The notes beneath the pieces were generated by a model that saw nothing but the letters and a program-made list of their open reading frames with translations, ran no database searches and was not told where the DNA came from. A stretch of DNA of 64,000 bases from Hymenolepis diminuta. Its lineage: Eukaryota; Platyhelminthes; Cestoda; Cyclophyllidea; Hymenolepididae. Shown here piece by piece: positions 1 to 12,260 of this stretch (position 1 is its first letter; each line of letters starts with the position of its first letter). Where the stretch lies: positions 3,421,189 to 3,485,188 of the forward strand of contig CAADRB010000001.1 of the NCBI GenBank assembly GCA_900708905.1. Reading direction: 5' to 3'. The position numbers and the translations under genes are program-made.

Positions 1-120
1 AGACGCCACGAGTTTTTATTTGAAATATGGATTATGCTTAAACATTTAATTACTTTTGGTAAGCATTTTTGTAAAGCATTGGTAAGTCCGCTCTTGTAAG
101 TATTGCTGCAGTTGCTTAGA

Positions 121-440
121 GCCCAGGGAGAAAGAGGTGACAGAGACTAAACCAGACTAGACAAGACCAATAGCCAGATTAGACACTTATCGATTTGATC
201 TGTAATTTATTTATACCTTTGGACTGGTCGAAGAAATCTGATCCAATCATTGATAGCTATTTGGCTACATGTCCGCTGTGACAGAATATGATTGGCCGGA
301 CGCAGACTAAGAAATGAATGATCTCAGTTGATCTCGTCACTCCCTGGCTTGCTATGATTGTGACGTAGATGTTATGTATCGATGATATAGCATCGATATT
401 GCATTTCCGGAGCGTGGCGAAGCATTGTTTCGCCTTTCTA
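121..440 (+). repeat. dispersed repeat family A, copy 1
   Basis: The segment resembles 48825-49170 in the same orientation and 56400-56720 in reverse. Shared landmarks in order are a purine-rich start with GACAGA, a CCAAT-type segment, GAATATGATTGG, TGAATG, and a TGTGACG-like block. No transposase or reverse transcriptase frame is visible. The short open frame on the minus strand here is not conserved in the other copies, so I treat it as chance. A non-autonomous element or an LTR fragment is possible. Confidence 0.6.
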
Positions 441-2269
441 TCATGCATGAAAAGGTTTAGCTTGAAGTACAGGTCAAAATGAATATCGATGGAAAAAAAG
501 AAAACAAAATAAAAATCATGCAAAAATTACTATCATATTCAAGGGACTGGTAGTCTCAAGCTAAAGAAGTACTTTTGGATTCCGGTTTCTAACTAAAGTA
601 ACTTGGTTGTAATTTGTCTTGTAAGTACGAAGATCCAATTGATTAACAATCTTGTATTGACTATTGTCAGTACCTATCTATCCCTCCATTGGCTACTTGG
701 TTAGACAGTAAAATTGCAATTAGCAGATTTTAGTCTCAATCATGAAATAAGAGTAATAGAACAGTCAATTTCCTTCACGGAGTTTTATTAATTCCGTTCA
801 AAATGGACAGTATCTGATACTACCTCTTATCACTAGTTGATTGTTGAAATCGTCTTCCGAAATTCTTGGCTGGTGGAGTGTAAATTATAATTTAAGAGCG
901 AAAGATTTGCATTTGTCTACGTTTTTGTAATCCCAAATTTTAGTAACTGTCATATTCGTGTGATTGTGGAAGAAGAATTACCCGCGAAATTGACAAAATT
1001 TAAAAGAATCAGCGGTTACGTCACTTTCACCTCTCAAGTTACAGAGCTGTTAGTCAGCATAAGCTACGATCTGCAACTGATGCATTTATCTTCTAGCAAC
1101 TAAAATATTAGCAGGATGATATACGAATAAACTTTCACATTCTGTAATTCTTTGTTAGATCTAGTGATGTCGATTTAGTGTATCAGTAAGTTAGAGTGAC
1201 AGTTTTGTGCAATATCCCTCGATACTCATCCAAAATGGAGTGTAGGGACGACTGAGACCTTTGAAGTTAATTTTCTGGCAACAATCACCACTTGACTAAA
1301 GATAGCTGAGCGATGATATCTCTGCCAAAGATCCCGATTTGACTGTGATTAAGGGATAAAGAAGATTGGTCAATTGCATATGCTTCCCAAAGATGGTAAG
1401 AACTTATCGTAATGGGGAGAAGTGAGAGACGCAACAGACTATTGTCTCTACATATTTAATTACGAGATGATGATCGAGGTCAAATGAGAGAATTCATCTA
1501 TGTTTTCGTGCGTCATTAACTCACCCACAAATCAGCCCTTTTATTTACCTGAATTCTTTCCTATCTCCAGTAATTCTAAAATCAAATAAGACAAATCGCG
1601 TTGATCGCAAACTATGCTTTATTGGTTGTCCCCCTCCCCTTTCTTCGTTATGTGGCAAGAAAATAGGAGAGAATACACCTATTCATTTGCTCAGAAGACC
1701 TGGCTGTCAATATCTAATAACCACTGTGTTGGTGGTTGTGTTTTACAGTAGGAAATTAATGCAATTAATGTCTATTGCGCAGTTAAAAGGGGCGGTAGTT
1801 TAAAGGTGATCTGCAAATGAACTAATTGGATGTTGATTTTCACTCAAAATCGATGTTAAATGCCCTAAATTTTAGAAAGTTCTTGCCCCCTACGTCGGAT
1901 GTTTATAAAGTTTATTATTGTCTTAGTGAAGTGATTTCGCTCGCCTTCTCCTATCTGTCTGATTCTGGCGACTCGTCTAGGCACGTGGATTATTAAGTGG
2001 AAGCAACAATAGGATTTTTGATCATTAAGGTGATTCGGAATGAAGAATCCGGGCACCTTACTGTTTACCTATAGTAGATAAGCTTTATAAATAGTGAACG
2101 CACAGTGATTCGGTTGTAAGTAGGAACTGAATGACCTAACTATAAGAGTTCACCTGTGGCAGTATTCGAAATTAAGGTATTTATATCCATACAGGTGACA
2201 TAAATAGTTGGACTATTATAAAGACATTGTGAGAGTCCAGTTGTGCGTGATGTGATTAAGAAGTAGAAG

Positions 2270-2640
2270 ATAAGGTAGCAATAATCCTGTAAAGCTATTT
2301 TAAGAGCCGGACCAAAGTAGGCCTGGAAATTCCCTCATAAAATGAATGAGTTCCTGAGGGCTAACAGGATATCACAATCTTCGGTAACTTAGAAGAACAA
2401 GAGTTATGTAGGACTGGAATGCAAGAAGAAAGGAGTAGGACCTGTAATTTTGAATTGGAAGAGGAGGGAAAAGCGTCCGTGCAACTCAGGTTGTCAGAAC
2501 CAGTTGAAATAAGACACGTGCTCTTTGTGAGTTATTGTACGATCGTTAGGATGCGCAGACCTATGGGTTATCGTGTGCACACTATAAGGACATGATCGTG
2601 GTCTGATGACAACTTGGATCTCCCTAGAAGTTTGATAATA
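2270..2640 (+). repeat. dispersed repeat family E, copy 1
   Basis: The copy begins near GTAAAGCTATTTTAAGAG and continues through GGACCAAAGTAGGC, TGAGGGCTAACAGGAT and AGAAGAACAAGAGTTATG into a purine-rich part. The same order is seen at 27330-27680, 49190-49440, 51290-51560 and 51790-52130, all on the plus strand. It is noncoding. It lies within the inferred intron of the gene ending at 3104. Confidence 0.6.
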
Positions 2641-2948
2641 TTAAATGTGTGCGCTTGGTGATATAAATCTTAGCAAAATTTTACCAGTTGATAAACGAAA
2701 TTGAGCAGATCTTGAGATGATTCTGTCTTATTGGCAAGCTGACTGATAAGATGAATTCAGACGCCTTAATAACAGTCCCTCACATCCAACTCATGAAAAT
2801 GTAATTGGAAAATGAATTTTAATTAGCATATAAAGTATATACACTTCACTTTATTTACAGTTTGATTCAAAGTACGTTCATTTTTAGCATGGAAGTCTAA
2901 TTAAATTCTAACTTAACATCTCTTGTTTGATGAGTTTTCCTTTTTTAG

Positions 2949-3104
2949 GAAAAGATAGAGGAGATCCTCTCCCAGATTGGTCAACCCAAACCCGACCGAT
3001 TAATTGATCCCGAAAGTCTTTGTTGGGTCACTGCTGCAGCTCCTAAATCTAAAGAGGCCACGGATTTGGAACAACCTTCACCAATCGTTGTTGTATCTCC
3101 CTAA
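2949..3104 (+). CDS. terminal coding exon of an unidentified gene (partial)
   Basis: A T-rich tract ending TTTTTTAG at 2941-2948 is a good splice acceptor. The following 51 codons are open and end with TAA at 3102-3104. The protein starts EKIEEILSQIGQPKPDRLID and ends in a low-complexity tail, PSPIVVVSP, after an acidic and lysine-rich segment (KSKEATDLEQ). Local GC is clearly higher than in flanking DNA and codon use looks protein-like. There is no start methionine, so upstream exons must lie further left or outside the window. I do not recognise the family. The IEEILSQIG part could end a helix. Reading phase 0 after the acceptor is assumed because the other phases are poorer. Confidence 0.75.
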   Translation, partial: EKIEEILSQIGQPKPDRLIDPESLCWVTAAAPKSKEATDLEQPSPIVVVSP

Positions 3105-4639
3105 GCGAGAAAAAGGGGCTTTTATATAACGCATTTTACTGATAAAATGGAATGCCATTTTTTACTACTGTATGCCTAATTGTTTTTTATTCGAATATCA
3201 TATGCTTTGAGAAATACAGTGAAATACTTTTATTATCTGAGATTTGGGGAGGAGGGGGGNNNNNNNNAGAAGTAGAAGTGAATAACACTAAATAAGCATA
3301 AAAGGACAACATTGTAAGATAAGGTTCAAACATCTTAATATTTACCTAAAATACTCCTTCGGACAAATACATTTGAAGATCGTGAATTCAGCAAGCAAGC
3401 AGAGAGCAGATTTTGTTTTTATCAAGGAAATTGTGCAAGAGTGCTCTTTTTGTTTTGCAGATTGATTGCAATTTGGACGCTTAAATGTTCAAGCACGGGT
3501 CAAGTTATCATCACACGGTAATGATCGGGAAAAATTTGTTCTAATATAGAGATGGAGATGGATAATTGCAGAAATTCATATTCGGATGAGTGTGTGGCAT
3601 TCCACTTCATAGGGAAAAATATCAACAAGGCCTCTAGCTTTCTTGCAGACTGTCTTCTAACAATCTTTGCTTCAATAAAAGACTAGAGAAGACATGGTTT
3701 ATTATTGGAATTTTCAGAGAATGGAGGGGAGATGGAGTGGTCTTTAGATGTTGATGGATGCCATCGGTGCAGCGGATGACGTTTGGGTTACTGAGAAGGT
3801 ATATGTAGCTTAGGGTTAGAGATAACTTAGTAGGGTCAGACAACTGCAGATGGTCGACCGATCAGATCAAACAGATAACATTTTTAGCTCTTTTAAATAT
3901 GAAATTATCAAAATGAGAAAAGCAATAGAATCTGTGACCGCTAGATCATCCGTCTTGAAATTGGAGTGTGCAAATATTGACTCAGCTCTACATGTCCCAC
4001 TTGTCAGCTGATGATTTTGTATCGGTTGCAAATCAACGAGCAAAGAACGTATCTTAATAATTCCTCTTTATCATAACCTACCCCTGCTATTATTAATGCT
4101 TAAAACTTGTTTATTGTGACCATCTGAAATGGTATTATCTGGTGCCTGTCAAATATCTTGTAGGGACTGTTATTTTTTTATAAATATTTTTTGACATTTT
4201 GGGTCACTTATAATAGTTCTATTTAGTAGATTGGTATAGACAGAACAGCATTTTATTCTATCATAAGTGGCAAACTCACTTACTAAACCCTTCTCTTTAA
4301 TCAACTGATTGAATCGGCTCTAAATCCCGTGGTCAAGACTTATCACCCATTTAGCTTAGGTATTAGATTTTGAAGATTTTTTAACTTTGGAGCTTTAGAT
4401 CACGATACAATGAACTTTACCCATTACGCCCGAAACAGAAATACAAGTCAGAACAGGACTTTTTAATACAGGTGTATTGGAGACTATCAGCTGGCAGGTT
4501 AATACTGTGGCAATCTAAGATAAACATACCAAATCTAATAAAGTAAGGATTATTGTTGTTACATACAAGAAAATAAAATTTTTTCCAAGATAAATCATAT
4601 ATATATATATAAGATCCTCTATTTTTCACCTTTTAATTC
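3105..4639. other. 3' flank and gene-free DNA with an 8-base assembly gap
   Basis: The first 150 bases should include the 3' untranslated region of the upstream exon; no canonical AATAAA stands out, only variants such as GATAAA near 3140. A gap of eight N (3260-3267) follows directly after a G-run. The rest is AT-rich, with no coding-like frame. Short open frames at 3634-3843 and 4417-4629 (minus) have no family features. Confidence 0.6.
3260..3267. other. assembly gap (8 N)
   Basis: Eight undetermined bases follow a run of GGAGGGGGG. The gap probably reflects sequencing difficulty at a G-rich tract. Confidence 0.99.
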
Positions 4640-5160
4640 CTACTTTCCTTCCTAATTCCCTTTTATTCGAACGAATTTATTTATATTAGTGTTACAAATG
4701 GCGGAGAATATAAATCGACCTATCTATACGAAAATGTGCGTCTTGTATTGATACAGTGATTTGGGTCGTTTAGTATTGTGGTGTTGTCGGGTCGGGTTTG
4801 TAACCAGTGTAATGGCTTAGGAAATCTAAGAGTCGGTTACGGTATCCCACAGAGAAGAGTAGATTATAACAATTGTAGTGCACACACACTGACTTGTACC
4901 TTTGTTGGTGATTTCTATTATTTGCTCATCGACGAAAAAAGATACGAAATTATGCGATTCCCTTATCCGTGCCTCAACAGAACCTCTCTGTAACAATCTG
5001 AGTTTCATTCACTTAATGTTCACGCTATTCCCATCCAATTCTTCTTCAAACTTCTCCCTAGTTTTCTTCCATTTCCTCTATGAACTCGTGGTTCTATGTA
5101 ACTCCCTGTCTTCCGACCTGGGAAAGACTGCTGTTTCCTCTTAGCTTTTAGGAAAAAACA
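4640..5160 (+). repeat. dispersed repeat family I, copy 1
   Basis: Shares ATTCGAACGAATTTATTTA, AAATGGCG, ATCGACCTATC and TATTGTGGTGTTG in order with 18690-19140. Its pyrimidine-rich 3' half also matches 55920-56110. The open frame at 4778-4993 is not preserved in copy 2, so it is not called a gene. The palindrome TTCGAA inside the first landmark is present in both long copies. Confidence 0.6.
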
Positions 5161-6969
5161 ATGGCTTTGCTGGGAACCATTTGAGTTTACTTTGATCGGA
5201 CTCTTAAACCAGCTTTACTAACGAGATTGGTGCTACTTTAGATGCATAAACTGTCAAGAAATTTCAAAACAAACAAAACAAAACAAAACAAACGATTTCA
5301 TAATGGAGTCTTAAGGAGTTTAAGAAGCTATAGGGGAATATCTGGGCGTAATTTCGAATCTTAAATAAAAATTTATGTGAGCTCTTCTCATTTTCCTTCC
5401 AAATGAAAAGCGAATAATTAATTATTTGTATTTTAATTCAAAAATTCCTGGACAGAAGTACTTTGTGCGATGAAGAAATTATTATCTCTGTGTATATATA
5501 TAAGTTTATTAGTATTTTATTGCCTGTCATTCATTTTTATGATGGTGATGTAAATGCTGCCTAAGAATACCGTCTCAAGTCAGGTGATAGAAAAAAAGCC
5601 ACCAAAATCAAATAACGCTGAGCGTTAAAAGACTCTTTTTTTCAGAAGAGTCCTTATTTTATTTTATCTAAAATAAAATTAATTTTAATTTTAGTTTTTT
5701 TATTTTATCTTTTTTAAATTTAATTTTAAATTTTCTTCCGCTTTAGTTAGCGCAGGTAGACCATAGAAATATTTATTAATCCAGCCACCAACTCGGGTAC
5801 GTGTAAAGAGAAAAACCAATAGCGCCTCAGAGATTATGACTATAATATATCACCTGGCCAGAAAACTGTTGCAGAATAAACAGTAACACCACTAGATATA
5901 GAGCTACAAAGGGCAAAAAGAAAGCAAATGAGTAAGTAGGGATATTATAATTATTGTAGATAGTAGATGGTGAGCAATAGCAGGGCAACAAAAACTGCGT
6001 GGACCGGAAATACTTTACGAAATTGGACAACTGAGCAGTTAAAGAAAACCTCTTCAGTCTTCCTAATACATATGTATGCTGGTTGATAGTGATTGCAGTA
6101 ACAAACAAACGAACTCGGACACTAAACACAGAAAATTATGAAAAACTCCTGAAAATCTGATTCCTATTTCTTCTTAATATAAGTGTTTTTTAAGTGGAAA
6201 ACGTTGTGCAATGAATTCATCCGATTTCTAAAATTCGAACTACACAGTAAGTCGTATTCATTAAGTAAAAATAGTTGACAACCTGATAAATTCAGAATCA
6301 TAATCAGAATTGGAACACTTTTAACGCCTTACAATTTTAATTTGCCCTTTGCTACTAAATGCTTTCTCTAGCCCATTTACGAATGCACTGGGTAGAGAAG
6401 TATCATTTTGGGGTCCTCCTGGTTAAAAATTTGAAGTCTGCTACAGTCGATCATTTTTATTATCAGAATTTAAGAGGAAGAATATTATAGAAAGTAGTAT
6501 AAATACTTATCGTTGATTTTAACGAGAATACCGTTAGGGATTACCCTGATTAAAGTAGTCATCGAAAAAGGACACTTAATTAGACAGATCTTGTATAATT
6601 CAATTGGGCTTGTGAATCGCAGAATAGACATAAAAATACTTAAAATGTTAGTAAAACTAGAAGTATTTGCATAGGCCACTTACTAAACAATGACGAAATG
6701 GGAAATTAAAATAAACCAATTGTGGAAATTTGTAGCCGAGGAGCACATGGGGAAAAGATGTGGTAACTAAAATAGCAACTAGATGATTGGAATTAAACTA
6801 AATGAAGGTTGTGAAAAAGACCAAATTACCTCACAACTGGGACAAGTAATTCGACTCATTATCATTCTATTATAAACTGAAGGATGACTCTCTATGCATT
6901 CCCCAAAATTATTCTCCATTCACATTCTCCATGAAAATATTTTGGTTTTTCGTTCACAAAGTCGTAGTG
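5161..6969. other. gene-free AT-rich stretch
   Basis: No gene is seen. It contains a CAAAA-type simple repeat (5265-5293) and an A/T low-complexity block (5651-5735). The 100-residue minus frame at 5827-6129 is hydrophobic, AT-driven and without motifs, and I regard it as chance. Confidence 0.55.
5265..5293. repeat. (CAAAA)n microsatellite
   Basis: About five units of CAAAA, some shortened to CAAA. Confidence 0.85.
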
Positions 6970-7385
6970 ATGTTGCTATGACACAAACCCCCACCTGTTA
7001 TGTCAAAACAATTTTACGAACTCCTTTTTTCTGTAAATGTCTTGTTTAATTTAAAAGTACTTCTAGGCTCATGTTCTTACGCCCGTCCTCGCCCAAGTAA
7101 CTCTATAAACTATCTTTGTATTTCCACCTGCATACGCATACGTAGATACATGCATGGAATTTATCTCCTCGTACGCTTTTCTCTCTCTCCTCCCTCCTTA
7201 TCTCCCTTACTCTCCCGAATCCTCATCGTGGTTTATTCAATACACTTTGGCCTATACAATTCTTCGTGTTCTACTTTACGGAACTACTGTTTAATAACTC
7301 TTAAATTTATTACCTCGGTTCTTGTTACTCCTACATTTTGTTACTGCTGGTATCTTATACATGACTTTTGGCTACTTGAAGAGTA
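6970..7385 (+). repeat. dispersed repeat family J, copy 1 (5' part)
   Basis: Matches 63490-63800 in order: GCTATGACACA, ACCCCCACCTGTTATGTC, CTCATGTTCTTACGCC, CGCCCAAGTAACTC, then a CTCTCT-rich tract and a GTGTTCT segment. The 128-residue open frame here (7000-7386) and the 142-residue frame in the other copy cover equivalent DNA but do not obviously encode the same protein. I therefore call the repeat, not a gene. Confidence 0.6.
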
Positions 7386-7510
7386 ACAGAAAAATACGGT
7401 GGTGACAACATCTATACACCGTGAAGCTTGAATTTTGAAACATTAGGGTATAATGCGAGGATTTATACCTTTTTAAATAAGAAGTGGAAATGTTAAAAAG
7501 ATCTAATTGC

Positions 7511-7735
7511 GTCAGTGGAGCATTGGTCACTGAACAAGGCTCTCATGCTTGAGGTCACAGGTTCGATTACATTCACACACCCACTGGATGGCTAACCGCA
7601 CTGGTTAAGTCTAGCTAACACAAAGGGTGGTAGAATTCGAATCTTTCACCGAGGAGGCTTCATGATACCACTCTCTATCCAGGACAAACTTTTGAAAGCG
7701 CTTACCTAAATAGGCTTGGGGATTATTATTATAAG
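7511..7735 (+). repeat. SINE-like repeat family B, copy 1
   Basis: The left end looks tRNA-derived: an A-box-like segment (TCAGTGGAGCATTGG) is followed about 40 bases later by GGTTCGATTAC, which matches the B-box consensus of RNA polymerase III promoters. Downstream are GGATGGCTAACCGCACTGG, AGAATTCGAATCTTTC and GAGGCTTCATGATACCACT. The copy ends with AAAGCG and a short ATTATTATTAT tail. The same body occurs in reverse at 46725-46930 and 44195-44330. The tRNA-SINE assignment is an inference from the boxes and tail. Confidence 0.6.
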
Positions 7736-8763
7736 AATGCTAATTAATTAAGGCTCTACTGAAGCTCCAATTTTCCTCCTCTGCCATTTCCTCCCTTCTT
7801 AACTTCTTTTCTTATGGTTAAATGCTTCCCACATTTTGCTTCGTTAAGTGTAATAATGATAAAAATGAAATTGTCGAATATCAATATATTGGATGAGGCA
7901 TCAGCTCCGTAAGCATTAAAGAAAAAAACGGTTGCTTAGAGTAGAATAAAATTAATCATGAAGGTGTTAGACAACAAGGACAAACCCATAATCGATTTGA
8001 AGAAGTAGAATAAGGAAAAACAGAATAGGGTGAAGTTCAATATGCAAGAATGAATCGATAAATAAATCAGGATAATATTTAACCGCAAGGTTAAAATATT
8101 TTAAAGAAGGTAGCTCTAAAAATCACTAAATCTATTTTTTTAATATCATATAGTAGGAAACAAAACCATTATCGGCTCGAATGTTGTTACAAGCAATAAA
8201 AGTTATCAGAAAAATGGCCACAACAAAATGGCTGGTACATATGTGTTTCTAAACACCGAAATCTCATAGTTGACGTTAGCAAACATTGACTTTAATGTTA
8301 TTCACTAACCTGATTTAGTAAGCAATCTTAATCACTATAGTATTATCAAATGCTCTGAAAGAATTTAAATCCCTATCGTTAGGTTAATCACAATAATGAA
8401 ATCCTTCAGTTTATTAAAGAAAATGGAGAAATGTATCAATGTGAATTAGATAAAAATCAATGGAAAAAACTAATGTTCCGTATTTTTGAATGGACACTTC
8501 AGCATATTTCAGTCTTTTAAGATCTACAAGCCCAATATCTCAGTCTTCCCACAGTAGAAACGAGATAACCTTGAACTATGCAAACGGACGAATAATTTAA
8601 AATATAAAGTTCATGGAAAATAGTGCGGGCATAAATAATACGAATTTTATTTTCTCAAGGGGAAGTATTTGAAATAATATTTCCTCCATGGCACGATTTA
8701 AATCGCATTGAAGGATTAGTCTCAATACGCCTCTCAAAAGTATTTTTTAAAAATACGGGCTAA
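7736..8763. other. gene-free stretch
   Basis: AT-rich DNA without coding potential. A short segment near 7975-8075 (AATCGATAAATAAATCAGG) weakly resembles family N. Confidence 0.5.
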
Positions 8764-9006
8764 TTTAAAGTTTTATACAAAATTATTTTTTTCTATTCAA
8801 ATCCAATCACTGCAGTTCATCCTCGTGTGCTAAAAGAGTACTTGCGGGATGTCGATTATCGATTTCATTCGCCTCGGTCTTGGAACGACTCAGCTAATTT
8901 GTCTGTGTTTTGCACAAGCAAATTTTTATACTTTCACTGCAAACGTCTGCCTCAAATGATCTCTTCTCTGTTCTTTGTTCTCGCTCTTGCTCTCTCTCTC
9001 TCATAA
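8764..9006 (+). pseudogene. open, coding-like stretch without start codon (uncertain)
   Basis: Eighty codons are open between TAA (8761) and TAA (9004-9006). The middle, VHPRVLKEYLRDVDYRFHSP, is charged and balanced, unlike chance AT-rich frames. A CACTGCAG at 8808-8815 could be a splice acceptor just before it. The end is a hydrophobic serine/leucine run that comes from a CTCTCT tract. No family is recognised. It could be a terminal exon, a transposase remnant or chance; I lean to a remnant. Confidence 0.25.
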
Positions 9007-9659
9007 TTTCCTATAATTAAAAAAAGGTCACTTCATTGACTTTATATCTAAGGATTTTCCGTATGCCATAGAGCCCGATTATTTGAAGAATCTGTCGATG
9101 TCTCTAATGCCAATGTTATTATTGGTTGAATTTATATTTAAGCGAATAAAGTTGTCAAAGTAAAAATATATATAAGTTAAAAAAGATTTATGGAAACTTC
9201 ATTTGACGTCGAATGTGGACTGTTAGAAATGCAAAGAGATTTTACATTTCTGAACAAAATTTTATATCAAATTAAACGGAAGTGTACGGTCAACATTTTG
9301 ATAATTATTGCGCTTAACAGATGCATCTAAGAGCTCACACTAAGAGGTTTATGAAAGAATATTTGAAGTTTACGCCTGATCGTGATCGTGATCTGCAAAG
9401 TGCTAGCAATAAAACTACTATAATTTCTAATTTTAGAAATATGCGGTCGAGCATTTAAAAATAGCGAATTAAAATCCTGTCAAAATTCATGCGGCTTGTC
9501 TGTAAATTAAATTAAACTTTTATCCTCTGTCTAGGAAATTTTAAAAGGGCAAAATTTTAGGTTTAAGAATGTAAATGGGATAGTATGTGTTAAAGAGTAT
9601 TATTCCTACTGTCCAAATAAACAATTTTTACGCACTTAATTGTGGAAATGTATATAAAG
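9007..9659. other. gene-free stretch
   Basis: Nothing coding is seen. GATCGTGATCGTGATC near 9380-9395 is a short 6-base tandem repeat. Confidence 0.5.
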
Positions 9660-9850
9660 GGAAATAATAAAATATTTCAGTAAAGAATGAAATAGTGAAG
9701 GGAGGTCGGGATAAAAAAGGTAATGAAGAAAGAGCCTGCCCTATTTGAATTCTGGATGTACTGGGCTATCTGTTTTCTCATTGAGGATAGAGTTAATTGT
9801 GTTTCATTCTCATGTTCCAATTTCTTGATTTATGCTTCAGACTCCCGCAT
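9660..9850 (+). repeat. dispersed repeat family F, copy 1
   Basis: Contains the family landmarks GTGAAGGGAGG, TATTTGAATTCTGG, TTCTCATTGAGGAT, ATGTTCCAATTTCTTGATTTA and CAGACTCCC. The closest partner is 47030-47300, which has the same order of elements. The open frame at 9797-10081 begins inside this copy and has no family features. Confidence 0.5.
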
Positions 9851-11884
9851 GAGACCACATTAATGATATCTGAGTTTCAAAACCAGGTGGTTTTGTTGAG
9901 GGATTGGTCACACCACCTTGATTTACCAGTAAATGCTTATAGTCGGGAGCGTGTAGGTGTTTTTTATCATAGTAAGATATTTTTCAAAAAACAGAATGGG
10001 GAGAAAAATATTACCGCGAATGTTCTCTGGCGGAAAAATTTGCGTTTCGTTACCTTTCCACAGACTTTTATTATCCAGTGAAGAAATAGGAATTCAACAA
10101 ATAGCTGCGCTAGTGTGTACCCTAGGAGAGGCTTAGTAGCTTAAAAGTCACTAATATAAAAACTGGAGGAGAAAACTGGAGAAAACTAACTAAACTCGTG
10201 CCCATCTAACTGCACAAGCTTAGCTACCACAAAACGGGAATGGAACATAGTCGGTGGCAGAATATATAATTAGGAAAGAACAGAGAGGAGACAGTAACTC
10301 TACAATAGGTAAACTGAGACAGATAGGTGAGAAGAACTCACAACTCAATTGTTTGGTACCGGAGAAAAATCGATAAATAGCTTAAGAACCGATGAATGAG
10401 TCATAATCCAACTAAGTGAATAAAAATCAATAAATGAATCACGAAAAAGGTAGATAAGGATTTAAGTCATTTCATTCAAACTAGAACGTTTAAGGATTCC
10501 AAAGACCTTACAGTTCTGGCAATTTATTTTCTTGTTTCCTTTTTCTCAACTACAACTTTTGAGGTGTATTTTATTAGACAACCGATTTATTATTCCACAT
10601 TTTTGAGAATACTACTGCAAAATGTCTACCATTAAAATATGATTTAATTTGTCTATGAATAATTAAATTAACGTTTTGCGTGTGGTAATCTAAATTGGCG
10701 CATACGTTTTGATCTTCAGCTTGCAAGTAGTTAAATTCGAAGATTATATAAGTCCCAAGCGTGTTAGAAGTTGGCTCGCAACGTTGTACAATCAAACTGA
10801 AGCACACAGAGTGAACCAATGGTGAAGCTAAACTGAAAAGCTCAATGTGGTGAGTGGATATTATTAGACTGTATGGAAGATAATGGCCGCCTTCTCCCAC
10901 CATTTACAATTTTTGCTTCTTGGTCCTTTTTTATCTTACATACAACTTATAAACTGCATGCCCTTTCTTATTACCTTCTTTATTGATTGAACTTTACAAA
11001 AATCCATTTACACTTGTAATTAATTGAAAATTTTTGTGGAATCAGGATGTTTTATATTTATGCGTTGACAGTTAATGATGTGTAGAAATCCCACCACTAA
11101 CTAGGGTCAACCGTAGTCTTAAATCGCTCATCGTTTTTCTTAGTCTCCTACTAAGATGACTTTGAACCAGCACATAGAATGGGAAGGAGTGTGATATATT
11201 CCTTATGTTCTTGCTCACAATTGTTCCTACTTTTATATACGCTCTTTTTCCCATTCGCGTTTACTTACGATTATTTAGTTTTTCATACGCGCTCCATCTT
11301 TCACCTCCTTTATCCTAGAAGGGGCCTAAATAGAAAAGATTTTATTAGAGAAAAGGTACGCAGTGTAGTGTAATGGGGAGAGAAGGGACCACGAGTATAC
11401 CAGAGTCCTACGCAGCTCGTGGGTCATGTGGTGCTTATTCGGGCTTTTCTATAGTATCCACGGCATAGTGAACACTCCTATAGTGACTCTTCCTCTGTGC
11501 CGGATACTTATACGAGGTAGAAAATATTGTTACCACCCATTCTGACCTGTTGGTAAGATCATAAGCATATACCCCTCTGGCTCATCAAGACGGTCACCCA
11601 TACAAACACCTAACATGTGTCAGTTTGTCTCTTCATTAGCTACGACAACTTATGGCGCCCTTAAGCTTTTTTTCTATCCATCTCCTTTTCAGCTTACTAG
11701 ATAAATATAGAGCACCTTCTCACTTGTTCTTCTCTTCCCATAATTTCCATCTAATTCACCTCCTGTTATAATGAAGCAAATTACGGCTTGGTAGGGCAAT
11801 AGCTTTGCCAGTCTTCTTCATCCTATTTTGGTGGTCCTTTTTACGATAGATATATTTAGATATGGCGTACTTTTGTAAAGTAGA
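9851..11884. other. gene-free stretch
   Basis: No gene is recognised. A segment at 10320-10450 with ATCGATAAATAGC and GATGAATGAGTC resembles family N. The part at 11380-11660 is somewhat less AT-rich and carries TGGCGCCC at 11653-11660, but I find no partner copy. Frames at 10574-10903 and 11072-11373 have no support. Confidence 0.5.
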
Positions 11885-12260
11885 TCTGCTGTTGAAAATG
11901 CTAAGGCTTTTAATCTTCGTCGCTAAGATCTATCAGCCCTTTAGATATAGCCAAACTCTAGCTGACTCAGACACGATGGGATAAGACAGAAATGTAGTTA
12001 CTCCGAAGACACTTCATTAACTAAACAAAGACTACACATTTAAATGAAAACATGTCGTTTTCATTTTATGGATGTTTGATAGATTGGTAAAAGCTTATGT
12101 CCCGAGTAACTGCCAAGCTGTCAGAAGTGGCGTGCACCCGAAAATCTATAGGGGCGATGGGCAGCTTCGAGACTGTCTGTGAGAATTATTCATTCAAGGA
12201 GAAAACACCAATACTGCAGCCTTAAGCTTTCTTTTTTCAGCTTCCTATCACATACACATA
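11885..12260 (+). repeat. dispersed repeat family D, copy 1
   Basis: Matches 21930-22460 through GACTCAGACACG, GGGATAAGACAGAA, GAAGACACTTCATTAA, then CTGTCAGAAGTGGCGTG, GGGCGATGGGCA, GAATTATTCAT and CAGCTTCCTATCA. It is about 185 bases shorter than copy 2 between GACACTTCATT and CTGTCAGAAG. No coding frame. Confidence 0.65.

Larger units (their letters stand above)
1..2948 (+). other. intron-like DNA upstream of a terminal exon
   Basis: This stretch ends in a pyrimidine-rich tract and an AG directly before the coding exon at 2949, so at least its right end should be intron of a plus-strand gene that begins outside the window. I see no other convincing exon in it. It holds one copy each of repeat families A (121-440) and E (2270-2640); the DNA between them has no recognisable coding potential. 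Whether one long intron spans it all is inference. Confidence 0.5.

Noticed and set aside
7000..7386. 128-residue open frame
   Set aside because: It lies within repeat family J and is cysteine/tyrosine/leucine-rich from pyrimidine-rich DNA, with no motif.
7545..7575. True tRNA gene
   Set aside because: The B box fits but no cloverleaf acceptor stem or anticodon arm could be formed; a SINE head is more likely.
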